Shown: positions 1 through 11,679 of the stretch, piece by piece
Position numbering within the stretch: position 1 is the stretch's first letter
Layout: every line of letters starts with the position of its first letter
Assembly: GCA_029747015.1 (NCBI GenBank)
Contig: JAKOGI010000564.1
Coordinates: 454,411-518,410, forward strand
Direction: 5' to 3'
Length of the DNA: 64,000 bases
DNA from: Carnegiea gigantea
Taxonomy: Eukaryota; Streptophyta; Magnoliopsida; Caryophyllales; Cactaceae
Translations under genes and position numbers: made by a program
Notes under the pieces: model-generated
Seen by the model: the letters and a program-made list of their open reading frames with translations, nothing else
What the model was told of the DNA's origin: nothing
Databases searched by the model: none

Positions 1-299
1 GAAAATGGCCCAGTGGCCAGCTAGGGAGCCGGTTGGGTTCTTCATTAGGCTAGTTTTATCGAGTCCATCTTGGACTTGGTCGGTCCTTGGTGAACAAGTT
101 GGTGAAATTCTACTTAGACTTGGATCATCTATTTCCTACAGCTATAAGTTAAAGTTGTCCATTCTTCGAGTCTCTTTAATTGATTGGGCAATCTCATAAG
201 TATGAAAAATCACAATATCTTTTGAAAAGGATCTAACTTCTTAGCTCCTTTCCTTAGACACCCTAGATAAACATGAACTTAAGAGTCTCCACTTCAGAA
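1..299. other. Window edge, no gene recognised
   Basis: A 64-codon open stretch (5-199, plus) shows no recognisable motif. It may belong to the same Tat-associated 3' region as the ORF remnant that follows. Confidence 0.3.
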
Positions 300-1593
300 G
301 CCTGCTTATTCTGTGCCAAGTTAAGATATCTTGGGGGTTCCTTAGAGTGGTTGTAACTAGGACCCTAAACTTCATGTCTTCTATTTCAGGAGGCATAAAT
401 TATGTCTGTTAACTGAGGAATTTAGTGCCATTATGGGCGTCCTATTCTATTACCCTCATGTTCCTCCAAATGTCCTATGAGATCTACACTCTCAATGTAG
501 CTGTATCTTAGGTATAAGTAAGGAGGATGTTGTCACCACACTCATCGGGGATGAGGTAGATTTTGTGGCTTTGATTTCCTGTTTTCTAAAAAGAAAGAAG
601 CAAGCTTTTGAAGGTGTTTATAGACGTAGGGTTATCCTTCTTTTCCTTCTCGGGGCCTTCCTTTACATAGGTGGTTCTATAAATAGAGAGTCAGCTATGC
701 TCTTGGTGTAGTGAAAGCAATATGTCATCACCAAACACTAATGCCCCTTGTCATTCCTGAGACTATATTGTGCCTGGACTGTGTTCATTTATCACCTAGA
801 CTAGTTCTTTTCAGAGAGCCCTTCATTGTTATATGTAGTCTTTCAGACCTAATAGGCTAGGAACCAGGTCAGATTTCCCCTTGGATCAACTTTTCTTGCC
901 CTCATTTTTTTATTTCTCTGCTCTGGTTCACCTCTTTTCTTTTTTTTCCCTGCTTGGGCAACAAGAACCCGATCGGTATCTGTCAAGCCTAACTGACTTC
1001 CTTTTTTCCTTTTTTTATTTCTATTTATGCCAATTTGGTAGTTAGAGCATATGAGAGTAATTGAGGCACGAAGGATGTAGATACGTACTAAGCTGTACAA
1101 TTCTATCAAAGAAAGAGATTGTTTAAGGATTAATCTATGACGAACTAGATTGGTTTCTCAAAGAAGGATCCTTGTCTCCATTGGGTGATTCGCTAGTGGC
1201 GCCTATGATGATTTGTGACCAATGAAGGAAAGTTCACCTATGTCTATCTCATTAGTTTGACCATGAGAACTTACGTATTCCTAGCTAACTAATGCAACTA
1301 CTTAGACATAAACAATCTATAACTGCATCGGATTGTATTGGCCCTGGGAGTTACAGGAACGATTCTTTCTGCATTAAGTCTTGGGTCGACTACTAGCTTT
1401 ATCGTCTCGCCATTGTGACACCGGTGTCCCACAATCCACATATGTCTATGAGTATTATCTTAAGTGGATAAGTGAACATGATGTTGAGATGAGGAAGATT
1501 ATCTACAGTAAGGAGAATGCCACCCATGAAGAAATCCCTAAGCGTGACTCGTCCCAAAGTGAGACAAAGAGAGTTAAGGATCCTACCCCTTAA
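300..1593 (+). pseudogene. Remnant of extra ORF (DUF7745-like), antisense to the Tat element
   Basis: Broken plus-strand coding stretch with many stops. Pieces around 420-710 read EFSAIMGVLF, GISKEDVVTTLI and ALISCFLKRKKQAFEGVYRR followed by a hydrophobic stretch and GGSINRESAMLL. The open stretch 1,381-1,593 reads LGRLLALSSRHCDTG then YVYEYYLKWISEHDVEM. This resembles, from memory, the DUF7745/plant-mobile-domain type proteins that plant Ty3/gypsy elements of the Tat lineage carry between pol and the 3' LTR, some of them on the antisense strand. Its position just beyond a minus-strand Tat pol, and on the opposite strand, fits. Function unknown; product not functional as written. The family assignment is by recall and moderate only. 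Confidence 0.42.
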
Positions 1594-2215
1594 AAGATAA
1601 CATCCCGATCAAGAAAGGCAAGAAGTTAACAAAGGATTAGGAATTTAACTTTGCCTCTTGTTTTACAATCACATTTTAATGTTTTTTTATAGTAGTATGC
1701 TATTAGGACTTTCACTTTAAGTTGTATTCTCTGAGAATTTTAGATGATAATAAAAGTATTAAAATTTTGGTCTAGTTACCATTATTAAAAGTCCTTAAAT
1801 TGTTTTCCTTTCAAATCAAGTGGCCTAATCCAATCTCCTATTAGCAGAGCTAAAACTGGGCCTCAAGGAGGCCTTATCCGAGTTCACTAAAACTCGGCCC
1901 AACTTCCTTTAAGAAACCCAATCTGGTTTCCTATGGTTGCCCCATTAGGCATTACAGTTCACTTAGCCCTTTTTTTTTAATTTTTCTAGGGATGCACATG
2001 GAATTAATAGCAAGTAATTAGTTCGGGGCATTGGGCTTCCTATGTATTCGGAATACAACCATCATAGTTCATCATGAATTGTTATTTATCAGTATTTTTT
2101 TTTTTATGGATCTACTGTGGGCCTTGCAAACTTGTTATGACTCTAACCATAGGGAAAGGTCAAACTCCTTTCTTCTTTTGAAGCACATTCCAGGCTTTAA
2201 TGAATAGTAAACTTC
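1594..2215. other. Spacer between antisense ORF remnant and Tat pol
   Basis: About 620 bases of AT-rich sequence with T runs near 1,970-1,980 and 2,096-2,106. Two convergent remnants flank it. No ORF, LTR end or primer site could be placed, so the 3' LTR of the Tat element was not found. Confidence 0.4.
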
Positions 2216-3330
2216 CTAGGCATGATACTTCTTCAACTGATCAAGATTATTATACTGAGTGCATTCCTCCATTCATATCCATAAGTTTTACTGCTCCACT
2301 TGGCGGGATGTTTTTTTAATGATTTTTGCACTAAGCTAGTTGGCTTTGAAGTTTCCCCTAGGGTCCTAAATTGGGGCCGTTATCTCCTTTAAGACTAGGT
2401 CACGTTCCTAGAGGTCTCTAAGCTTAAGCTCTTGAAATTTAAGCTTGGTAAACTTGGACATTATGTAGCACCCTTAGCCTCCTTTCATCTAGCATCACTA
2501 ACTCTCCATCTTGTGCCTTTGCCTATTCCGGCTATGAGATTTGACTTTCTATAAGAGCCCTAAGTAAGGGTATTGCTATTTTGGCTGGAAGTACTGCTTC
2601 CATTCCATATACCTAGGAAATATAGGGTAGCTTCTGTTGAAGTACAAATTGAAGTTCTATATCCATATAGGGCAAATGCGAGCTTGCCAAGCCAATCTTT
2701 GTACTTCTCAGCCATTTTCTTGATGATCCTATGGATGTTTTTATTGGCTTCTTCAACTGCTCCATTTGTCCAAGGATGATAAATAGATGACTTGTGATGT
2801 TGGATTTTATATTGTTTAAGTAGGGCTATCACCCCCTTTCTAAAATGGCTACCTTGATCACTTATTAGTTCATATGGTATGCTATATCTGTATATGATGT
2901 TGTTGATGAGGAACTTACCCACATGCTTTGAAGTGATTTTAATGTAGGAGGTTGCGTCTACCCATTTTGTGACGTAGTCGATTGCTGCAAGAATGTATTC
3001 ATGTCCACCCATCCCCTTTGGTGTTATTTTTCCAATAAAGGTGATTCCCCAAACCAAAATGGGCTAGGGGAAGTGTGTGTTGAGAGAAGAAGGAAGGATG
3101 ATGCTGTATATTAGCACATACTTGACATTTATGATATCTTCTCACATATGCATAATAGTTTCCCTCCATCATAGACTAGTAATACCTCATCCTTTGGACC
3201 TTTTTGGCTAGCATTTGGCCATTTATATATGGCCCATATTCTCCCCCATAGACTTCCTTCATGTGCTTCCTCTGGTGTTGCCTAGAGCAAGTTCATGCCC
3301 ATATCTGTCTTTCTATACAACTGTCCTTTA
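2216..3330 (-). pseudogene. Tat-lineage integrase, decayed
   Basis: Integrase joins retroelement cDNA to host DNA. Seen, in minus-strand order: an HHCC zinc-binding remnant (YYAYVRRYHKCQVCA, about 3,220-3,090), the catalytic core (open 3,057-2,560, 165 codons) and a GPY/F-type C-terminus to the TAG at 2,218-2,216 (KLMDMNGG, then LKKYHA). In the core the second catalytic Asp (ISDQGSHF) and the Glu (NGAVEEANKN) remain. The first Asp, expected in the WGID motif of this lineage, reads WGIT. That loss, plus frameshifts between 2,560 and 2,360, means no activity is expected. Confidence 0.8.
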
Positions 3331-3689
3331 TCCTTAGAGTATTACGAGGTTAGCAATCTTAATGCTTGTTAAGCTTTTGGGAGGAACCTTGTGAGCATTG
3401 TTTCTTCGTTAACTATTGGTAAATATCGTAATACCAAATAGCAAGGTCAACACTACATACTTCCATCGTATGACAATGTGTTGGCTTACTTCTCTTTTCA
3501 ACTGTTAATGGCATTGAATGGATGCCACTAGGGTTATTGATCCGTGATAGCTAACTTCGCCAGGAACGTACAAACTGGTTATCTTCACGAGGGAGATAAG
3601 TATGAGTGATGTAAGTGAAGTTCCTGGTAAGTTCCACCAGGTGAGCTTAATATAGCGCCAAGGCTTCACTTTTCTCCTTCTATTTTACA

Positions 3690-4990
3690 AGATTTAATTA
3701 ATTATCAAATTGGAGTTTTTGTATACCCACATATTTCTATTCCTATTTCTATATCTGCTTTCAACACGATAATACATGCTTCATATTCTACCACATTGTT
3801 AGTTATCTCAAAGTCCAATTTGACTAAAGTAGGCATATGTGACCCTTCTGGAGATAGTAAAAGGATGCCTACTCCAAATGCTTTTTGATTTGAAGCCCTA
3901 TCGAAGTACATTATCCACATATCCTCTTTCATTTGGAGAACTTTCTCATTAGGGAAGTTAAAAATTTCTACCTATTGATCTTCATTTGGAAAATCTACTG
4001 AGAAGTCAGACATGAATCTTCCCTTAATGGTGTTTTCAAGGATCTAATGTAAATATACTATCCACTTGGTGAACTTGCCACTTATGACTGGTTACTATAG
4101 AAAATATCTTATCGGGTTCATCAGCGCTACTGCATGTACTGTATGAGTTAACATATAATGTCTAAGCTTCTTAGTCGCCTGAACTAAGGCGAATAAGCTT
4201 TCTCCAAGGGTGTGCCATGGGTTTCATATTTAAGGAATGCTTTACTCATATAGTAGATGAACCTTTCTTCCCTTTCTATCTTCTAGGCTAGCATAGCTCC
4301 CATTGCCATAATTGTTGTTATGATATTGAGAATAAAGGCAATGCTAAGTTGTAGAGATACCATCACTGATGGGTTAGAAAGATGCTCCTTGATCTTATTA
4401 AATGCCTCTTAGCATCCTAATCTCATTCTAGCTTCACTCCCTTCTTCAATTTGTTAAAGACAGGCTCACATACCATCATAAGCTTTGTCATGAAGTGACT
4501 GATATATTATAGGCGACCCAAAAATCTTCGTATTTTTTTTTAGTCTTAGCCGGTGGCATTTTCTATATTGCCTTGATTTTTGAAGGGTTAACCTTAATTC
4601 CCCTGCAACTAACCATGTATCCTAGAAACTTCCCTTAGGTAACTCCATCCACTATTTCAAGCACATATTGTATTTTCTATGTCTGGAGAAGAACTTCTAA
4701 AGTGTTGAAACATGTCCATCCCTTTGCTTAGACTTCATACTCATATCATCCACATATACTTCTATTTCCTTATGCATTAAATCATGCAGTAAGATGGTAG
4801 CCATTCTTGGGTAAGTAGCCCGTGCATTCTTTAACCCAAATGGCATTTTAGTGTAGTAATAAGTTCTCCAAGGGTAATGAAAGTAGTCTAGCACTGACCC
4901 CTTATTAGTTATTATAGCATATAAGTTGTCCCCTTCAATAATGACCATCTACCTTTTTATCAACATCTTCACTTTCTGGTGCAGGGTAGA
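3690..4990 (-). pseudogene. Tat-lineage reverse transcriptase palm and RNase H, truncated
   Basis: The open stretch 4,948-4,697 holds the RT palm: YYYTKMPFGLKNA, then the catalytic YVDDM. RT thumb and connection pieces follow with many stops (about 4,690-4,000). RNase H is at 3,932-3,705: IMYFDRASNQKAFGVG with the first catalytic Asp, and NNVVEYEACI with the Glu region. Upstream, the sequence passes almost directly from the protease end (LLGRP, about 5,014) to the palm. The RT fingers that should precede it are therefore missing, which I infer to be an internal deletion of roughly 200 or more codons. Confidence 0.78.
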
Positions 4991-5013
4991 TGGAACTGCC
5001 TAGTAACGTGAAG

Positions 5014-5420
5014 CTATGGCCTTCCTAGAAGTAAGTTAAAGGTAGATGGAATATCTCGAACTTGGATTTTCACATTCCTTTCAATAAGACCTAAGTTAAT
5101 ATGGAGGAGAATATTGCCCAACACCAGCCTTTTAGAGTTGTTGTATGCTTTTAGATGAGTTGATAGTGTTGAGAGTTGATCTTTCTGGATTCCCAATCGT
5201 TTGGCAGTTCTCTAAGGGCAGATGTTCACAAATGACCCATTGTCGACTAAGGGAAGGGTTACATGCTTGTAAGGGCATATCACAGTGAGATATAGATTGT
5301 TGTATGTCGAACGTCTTAGTGGGAGATCTTTGTTGCTAAAGATTATAGTGCCTTTGCAAGATGCGATTGAAGCTATCATTTCCTTAGACATAGCTTCAGG
5401 GGACAAGATTATTCAGCTTT
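5014..5420 (-). pseudogene. Tat-lineage aspartic protease, decayed
   Basis: Two neighbouring open stretches (5,406-5,212 and 5,196-5,014) form one retropepsin-like domain that would cleave Gag-Pol. The active-site string reads LPLVDNGSFVNICP. The usual DTG/DSG triad appears as D-N-G, which Tat-lineage proteases commonly show. The second half ends with the flap/fold string PSTFNLLLGRP. A stop and a short gap separate the halves. Upstream at 5,719-5,444 is a basic linker with no motif. Confidence 0.72.
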
Positions 5421-5443
5421 TTTATTAGCAACTACCTATGCTT

Positions 5444-5760
5444 TTAAGAAGCTACTATATGTTGCCAAATAGTTGCTTCAACTTTAAGTTTCTTTATATT
5501 ACTTGAGCACCAGATCCTCTGTTTGAACAATTGCCCCCTTGTCCTTTTCCAGGGCTTGCTGTGGGCCCTCTTTGACTTGGTGTCGCCAAACCTTTGTGAG
5601 ATGTTGGAATACTCTTCCTTGGTCCTCTTTTGTGCAAAAGTCTTCTTATTCATTCTCACCACAGAAATCATTGTTGCTTGCTTCGGTAGGCAGATAACCT
5701 CTCTGGGTTTCCTATGCATCGCCTTGAAAGTTTAGAACTTTGGTACCTCCAGTTTGGGTG
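5444..5760 (-). pseudogene. Tat gag/protease linker fragment
   Basis: Minus-strand open stretch of 91 codons beginning MHRKPREVICLPKQ, basic and without a catalytic motif. It lies directly upstream of the protease, so it is probably the C-terminal Gag or linker region. It ends about where sequence shared with the viral tandem repeat begins (about 5,765), making this the left junction of the viral insertion. The overlapping plus-strand open stretch is taken as a shadow. Confidence 0.5.
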
Positions 5761-5764
5761 TATG

Positions 5765-7651
5765 AATTGTCGGGTTCAGATTTTGGAAAAACAAACACAT
5801 TGATACTTTGCGTTTTGGGGAAACTGACTTCCTAGTCCTTTTTATTATTATTTTAGCCCTTAAACTTTTAGAAATTGCAAAAAGACCCCAGAATTGGATA
5901 AAATATGCAAATAGGCTATTTTTCGGGTCTAATTAAGAAATATGCTTGTTTTACATGATCAAACTTCTTGTAATGACTTTATCGGTACTCGTTATCACAA
6001 TCTACAACTTATATCATGAATATTATATTTTCTCTGATTAGAGGCCCACCATGCTCAGCAAAATAATTAAAGCTTAATTAAAGGGGTTAGACCATTAGTG
6101 GAACTTAGTCAGCGTTGGACCCTGGCGTTCCTCGAGCTTCCAGTTTGCAAAGATTGCTAATCTCCACCACACCTTCTCTAGATCACGCATAACACAGGTC
6201 TGTTTCGGTTCCTACCTCGGACTGTACTCACTAATCAATTTTTTAATCCTTTTAAGGATAGTGGAGCTTTAATCAAGAAATTATAATATTCAAGACATAA
6301 GGTTCGATTGAATAACATTCCCTACTGAGAAACTTCTTTTAAAAGTGGTTGCTTTTGATAAATTTTTTTTCACAAAACCAAGTACTCCTTTGCAATCAGT
6401 TCGAAAAGAAAAGGTTTTTCTTCTTATTTGATTTTGAGTACCGCACTCCAATGCTCATTGTTGATATCTGTCTCAAGAATTAAATCATCTCCTTTGTTAG
6501 ACAAATTAAGAAAATGAAGATTTTTTGCACATCTTTTTGAAGTTCTGAGCATTATTTGAATCACTAGGGGGTCCATGTCCAACTTTGTTCTTTCTTGAGT
6601 TTCTTCTACAACGGCTTTCTCAGTTTAGCTTAATCTTTAATGAAATATAAAGCATAGGCAAGGCATCCAAGAAGCCTTTCTATCTGTTTTATATCTTCAA
6701 TCTTTTTAGGAATATTTTCTATTTTTTTTCAGAATATGCTTTTGTAGGATGATTTGACTGACTTTTATTTTTGGACCTAAAAACTCAATCTCTTACTTAG
6801 CATAAATGCACTTGTTCTTACCAAGTATAATACCATGGTCAATGCATCTTTGGGTGATAGCTAAGACACCATCTTTGTACTGTTCTATGATTTTAGAAAA
6901 GATAAGGATATGATCGATGTAAACTAAACAACAATGATTAAGGTCTTTAAAAGTGTTATCCATTCTTATTTGGAGTATTTGAGGTGCATTTTCAAGACCA
7001 AATGATATAATTATCCACTCGTAATGTTCTTGTGGGGTACTAAATGCAGTTAAAGGAATGCTTTCATCATCTATTTTTATCTCCCAGTATCTGCTTTTGC
7101 AATTCATTTTTAAGAACTAAAAGCTCCTTGAATTTTATTAAAAAGGATTGTTTTGTTAGAAATATAATCATTAAGCTTTTAGTAATTGATTACCATTCTT
7201 GCATTTCCCCTTTTTTCTTTGGCATGATTTCTTACCATGAAAGCGGGACTAGTGTTAGGACTCTTGATATTCCTGATTAATCCCTTGTCTAGAAGTCTTT
7301 GATTTGTTTATGAAATTTCTAGATATCCCAGTGTGTATACATCATTTGTTTGACTCGAATAATAGTTTTACGAATGTAATTTATGCAAATGTCTTACCTT
7401 TATCCCAAAATTTTATAGGATTATTAGGGTAGGGTAGGGTTCTTTGAATAATTTCTCTTGTTGTTCGACAATCTGCTCTTTAATAGATAACTCAAGTAGT
7501 GAAATTGTTATTTCTACCCTACGTTGTGCATGCATTAGATTCTCACCACATCGGCTGCATGTAAACTTAATTTTCTGATGAGTGTAAGCCTTAATTTTTC
7601 AATAGAAACTAAATGACCATTAATTGTGAATATTATTTGGTTTATAGTCTG
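5765..7651 (-). repeat. Viral RT/RNase H unit, tandem copy A
   Basis: First of two direct repeats of about 1.9-2.0 kb. Both copies end (low-coordinate side) with the same non-coding tail of about 470 bp beginning near TTTTGGAAAAA and containing TTATTATTATTTT. Both contain RNase H and RT remnants in the same order. Copy A lacks about 120 bp present in copy B around 8,311-8,431, inside RNase H, and has other small deletions. By eye identity is about 85-90%. Confidence 0.8.
6370..7110 (-). pseudogene. Caulimovirid RT and RNase H, copy A
   Basis: The open stretch 7,107-6,793 (104 codons) is an RT palm: [11 protein letters not shown], then the active-site region VYIDHILIFSK, then IDHGIILGKNKC. 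The second Asp of the YxDD motif is His (YIDH), so polymerisation would be lost. RNase H remnants follow at about 6,500-6,370 with a string around ETDINNEHWSAVLK, but the next section is deleted. The wording matches Caulimoviridae rather than LTR retrotransposons as I know them. Confidence 0.8.
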
Positions 7652-9690
7652 TTTGGTTCAGGTTTTGGAAAAATAAACACTTTGATACCTCCCGTTTGGC
7701 GGAAACTTGTTGGTCCCTTTTATTATTATTTTGGTCCTTAAACTTTTAGAAATTGCAAAAAGACCACAGAATTGGATAAAATATGCAAATAAGCTATTTT
7801 TAGTGTTTAATTAAGAAATATACTTGTTTTACACGATTAAACTTCTTGTAATGACTTTATTAATACTAGTTATCACAATCAGCTACTTATATCATAAATA
7901 TTATATTTTCTCTGATTAGAGGTCCACCATACTTAGCAAAATAATTAAAGCTTAATTAGAGGGATTTAGACCATTACTGGAACTTAGTTGGCGTTCGACC
8001 CTGGTGTTCCTCCGGCTTTCAGTTTGTAAAGATTGCTAATCTCAACCACACATTCCTTAGATTAGGCACAAGACCGATCCGTTTCATTTCCTACCTCGGA
8101 ATGCAGTCACTAATCAAGTTTTTAATCCTTTTAAGGATAGTGAAACTTTATTCAAGAAATTACAATATTTAAGATATAAGGATCGATTGAATAACGTTCT
8201 TTACTGGGAAACTTCTTTTATTGAAACTTAAAAGTGGTTGCATATTTGATAAATTCTTTTTCACAAAATCAAGTGCTCATTTGCAATCAGTTTGAATAAG
8301 AAAAGGTTTTGGGGCTAAAAAAATTAAGAACTTTTCAATTCCCTTTATGACTGTAAGGATTTCTTTTTCCGTCTTGGGATAGTTGCATTCTGCTTTATTA
8401 AAACTTCCACTACAATACTTGCATAGTTTTTCTCCTTATTTGACTTTGAGTACCGCATTCCAATGCTCATTATTGACATCTGTCTCAAGAATTAAATCAT
8501 CTCCTTCATTAGATAAATTAAGAAGATGAAGATTTTTACAGATCTTTTTGAAGTTCTGAGCAATCTTTGAATCACTAGGGGGTCTGTGTCCAAGTTTCTT
8601 CTTTCTTAAGTTTCTTCTGTAATGGCTTTCTCAATTTAGCTTAATCTTTAATGAAATCTAAAGCATAGGTAAGGCATCCAAGAAACCTTTCTATCTGTTT
8701 TCTATCTTTAATTTTTTAGGAAATTTTTCTATTTTTTCTAGAATATGCTTTTGTAGGATGATTTATCTAACTTTTATTTCCAGACCTAAAAACTCAATCT
8801 CCAACTTAGCATAAATGCACTTGCTCTTACCAAGTATAATACCATGATCAATGCATTTTTTGGTGATGGCTAAGGCATCATCTTTGTATTATTTTATGAT
8901 TTTAAAAAAGAAAAGGATATCATCAATGTAAACTAAACAACAGTGATTAAGGTCTTTGAAAGTGTTATTCATTCTTCTTTGGAATATTTGAGGTGCATTT
9001 TCAAGACCAAATGGCATTATTATTTACTTGTAATGTCCTTATGGGGCACTAAATGTAATTAAAAGAATACTTTCCTCATCTATTTTTATATGCTAGTATC
9101 TACTTTTGCAATTCATTTTTGAGAACTAAGAAGCTCATTGAATTCTATTAAAAAGGACTGTTTTGTTAAGAATATATAACCATTAAAAATATTATTATCA
9201 ATAAATTTTTTGTAATTGATTAGCATTCTTTCTTTTCCTTTTTTTTTTCTTTGGCATGATTTTTTACCATAAGATTGGGACTAGTGTGAGAACTCTTGCT
9301 ATTCCTGATTAATCCTTTGTTCAGAAGTTCTTTGATTTGTTTATCAAATTCCTAGATATGCTGGTGGGTATACACCATTTGTTTGACTCGAATAATAGTG
9401 TTGGAATTTAACAAAGCAATTTTTACAAATGTCTTACCGTTATCCCAAAATTTTAGAGGATTATTAGAGTAGAGTTCGTTGAATAATTTCTCTTGTTGTT
9501 CGACAATCTGTTCTTTAATAGATAACTTAAGCAATAAGATTGTTAGTTCTACCTCACGTTGTGCAAGCATTACCTTCTCACCACGTCGGCTGCATGTAGA
9601 CTCAATTTTCTGATGAGTGTATGCCTTACTTAATTTTTCAATAGAAACTGAATAACCATTAATTGTGAATATTCTTTAGTTCATGGTCTA
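7652..9690 (-). repeat. Viral RT/RNase H unit, tandem copy B
   Basis: Second direct repeat, abutting copy A with the junction near 7,651. It is the longer copy and is contiguous with the viral protease on its upstream (high-coordinate) side, so it is probably the original 3' end of pol, with copy A an added duplicate including the same tail. Confidence 0.8.
8200..9130 (-). pseudogene. Caulimovirid RT and RNase H, copy B
   Basis: RT palm at about 9,020-8,800 in pieces: [35 protein letters not shown]. The catalytic YIDD is retained here, unlike copy A, but stops interrupt the frame. RNase H follows at about 8,520-8,280, with the string KYCSGSFNKAECNYPKTEKE that copy A lacks. It is the better-preserved copy of the two in catalytic residues. 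Confidence 0.78.
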
Positions 9691-9699
9691 TGTGCATGG

Positions 9700-10145
9700 A
9701 GAATATAGTCTTTAAAAATTATTACAAATAATCATATCATGAGAGGGTCGATCAGTAGAGCCCGTAGAATTGGTGTAATGTATTGGACTCCTCTTAGTTC
9801 TATGGATAACTCTTATATGCCTCATCATGGCTCATAATGCTATTATTAGCTATCTTTACTTATAAAGGATTCTTAGCTTTTTTTCACATAAATTCTAGGA
9901 ATAATGTTCTTTTTCCAAAGCATATAGAACAACCGCTATCTATCTAGGTACATAATTCATATTTATTATATTCCTCTAAATATACCTTTATTTAGATATG
10001 GATGCTATTAGGATTTGCATTGGTAGCTTCATAGCATATCTCCATAGTGATATTTTTAACTAGTTGATCTTTATAGATTGGCTCACTAATAATTCTAATT
10101 TTGTGCGCAATAGCTTTTTTATCGAGACTCATACTTCGGTCTAGA
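9700..10145 (-). pseudogene. Caulimovirid protease region
   Basis: Minus-strand frame with a few stops. The aspartic-protease triad D-S-G is at about 9,945-9,930 in the string IDSGCSICFGKRTLF, and the domain runs down to about 9,740. Upstream of it (10,145-10,000) a linker frame begins near RSMSLDKKAIAHKIRII. This frame continues from the viral segment on the far side of the Sirevirus, which places the protease between the movement-protein-like segment and RT. Confidence 0.65.
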
Positions 10146-10150
10146 CCACG
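10146..10150. repeat. Target-site duplication, left copy (CCACG)
   Basis: Five bases before the 5' LTR. The partner after the 3' LTR is CCATG (20,396-20,400). The single C/T difference is a transition. Confidence 0.8.
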
Positions 10151-11627
10151 TGTTAGAATGTATAAGGTTTTGATGATAACAAATCCAAGTGTTGTTATTG
10201 CTCCAAACAGAACAGGACCTTACTGCTGTTCTCAATGTATTAAAACTGCTTGACTAATGGTTTATCGAGAACAGGTACTCAAGTCAGCGATGTAAGAACA
10301 TCCGTGAGGAACAGGTACTGTGAGGTGTTTGAAACATGTCCTGTGAAGTGTTTGAAGCACAGGATATAAGTGCAACCGTGAGAAACAGGTTCTGTGAAGT
10401 GTTTGCAGCAAATTCATCTTTCTACAAGATGACTAGTGGTTACAACAAGATGTCTTGATTTGATTTGGTTTTATATTTTTAGACTCTTGTTAATATGCCA
10501 ATTAGAAAGTCTTAACTTACCACTTACTTGAAACAGTTTTGTTTTCTTTTTGAAAATATTTCGGATCACCCTTCAGAACAATCCTGGAAACAGGGTGGTC
10601 AGCGTGTTTCCAGAATAAGCTGCGAAAAACAATTTTCCACATTTTTTTTCTTTTGGATTTTGAGGAGTTTCTCCAAGATTTGTAAGAAAGATTTCTCTAT
10701 GGAGTATCTTACCCCTCACCCTAAAAACGGTTATCTAAATCTTAGGGGATTTGCAAAATCTTTTTTAATAAAAAGAATATCCAATTTTTGGCAAGTGGAT
10801 AAGGTTGTTGAGAAAAATATGGGCTAGTTGCTGAAGAGCACCGCCTTATGCACACGGTTAAGGAAGTATTTCCAGTACATGTTATCTCATCTCTTGCAGC
10901 TAAAGGATTCTATATTCTCTAGGATTTTAGTTTCCAAAAATTTCAGAAATAGTTTTTTGCATCCCTTGTGGTTAAAGGATTCTATAATCTTCAGGAATTT
11001 TAGTTTCCAAAAATTTGAGGAAATTGTTTTACTAAGTGCTATATAAGGTCGCTTCTTACAACCTTAGTAGCATCGGTTTTCAAAAAGAAAAATTCAGTGT
11101 TCATAAGCTTAAAAATTTGAAAAGAAAACCGTGTCTAGTGAGTGAGTTATTTGAGCTTTCAAAGTTGGCATACTAGGATTTCATTGTACCCTATATTAGC
11201 TTAGTTGAGAAGCATTGTAATAGGATGTTTTTTCTTTATACTCTTCTTTCACAAAAGTGAGTAGAGTGTGTGTCCAAATCAAGGGGATTTTGGACGTGGG
11301 GTAACTTGTCTTAGGGAAGACGGTTACGTGTGTTACAAGTTGTAACAAGGTGTGTTACTATTGTAACGTGTTTAGCCCGTTTAGTGAAGTGTGTAAATCC
11401 TACAGGAGGTAGGTCGTGGTTTTTTCACCTCAGTTGGGCTAGAGGTGTTTCCACGTAAAAAATCCTGTGTCCATTATTTCCGCACTTAATTTTGTTGAAT
11501 TTTCGCTTCTGCACAACTCAGAAACAGTCTGTGCGAACAGGGTCTCAAGACTGTTTGCCAGCATATTGTGAAAATCGGACACCATAATTCACCCCCCTCT
11601 TGTGGTTGTGTACTCTCTAAATCAACA
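10151..11627 (+). repeat. Sirevirus 5' LTR
   Basis: Starts TGTTAGAATG and ends ATCAACA, forming the short inverted TGTT/AACA ends. A TATA-like box CTATATAAGG lies at 11,039-11,048, so transcription probably starts a few tens of bases beyond. Near the 5' end a motif of the form GTGAG(G/A)AACAGGT.CTGTGA occurs twice (about 10,311 and 10,378) in U3. The short open stretches inside it (10,528-10,827 and 10,828-11,046) recur in the 3' LTR and are not genes. Confidence 0.93.
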
Positions 11628-11629
11628 AG

Positions 11630-11643
11630 TGGTATCGGAGCAG
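11630..11643 (+). promoter_or_regulatory. Primer binding site, tRNA-Met
   Basis: TGGTATCGGAGCAG two bases after the 5' LTR. It matches the initiator tRNA-Met site TGGTATCAGAGC with one change. It primes minus-strand cDNA. Confidence 0.88.
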
Positions 11644-11679
11644 GTTCTCCTTTGAAAGGCTAACACCTTTGAGAGATCC

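Noticed and set aside
849..1109. 86-codon minus-strand open stretch, Lys/Arg-rich
   Set aside because: No motif; it lies over the plus-strand DUF7745-like remnant and the T-rich run 900-1,020.
7423..7441. TTAGGGTAGGGTAGGG, telomere-like
   Set aside because: Only two to three imperfect units within the viral repeat; the other copy lacks it, so it is chance mutation or slippage.
10528..11046. Adjacent open stretches of 99 and 72 codons repeated at 19,296-19,814
   Set aside because: They lie in the U3 part of the Sirevirus LTRs, are duplicated only because LTRs are, and show no motif.
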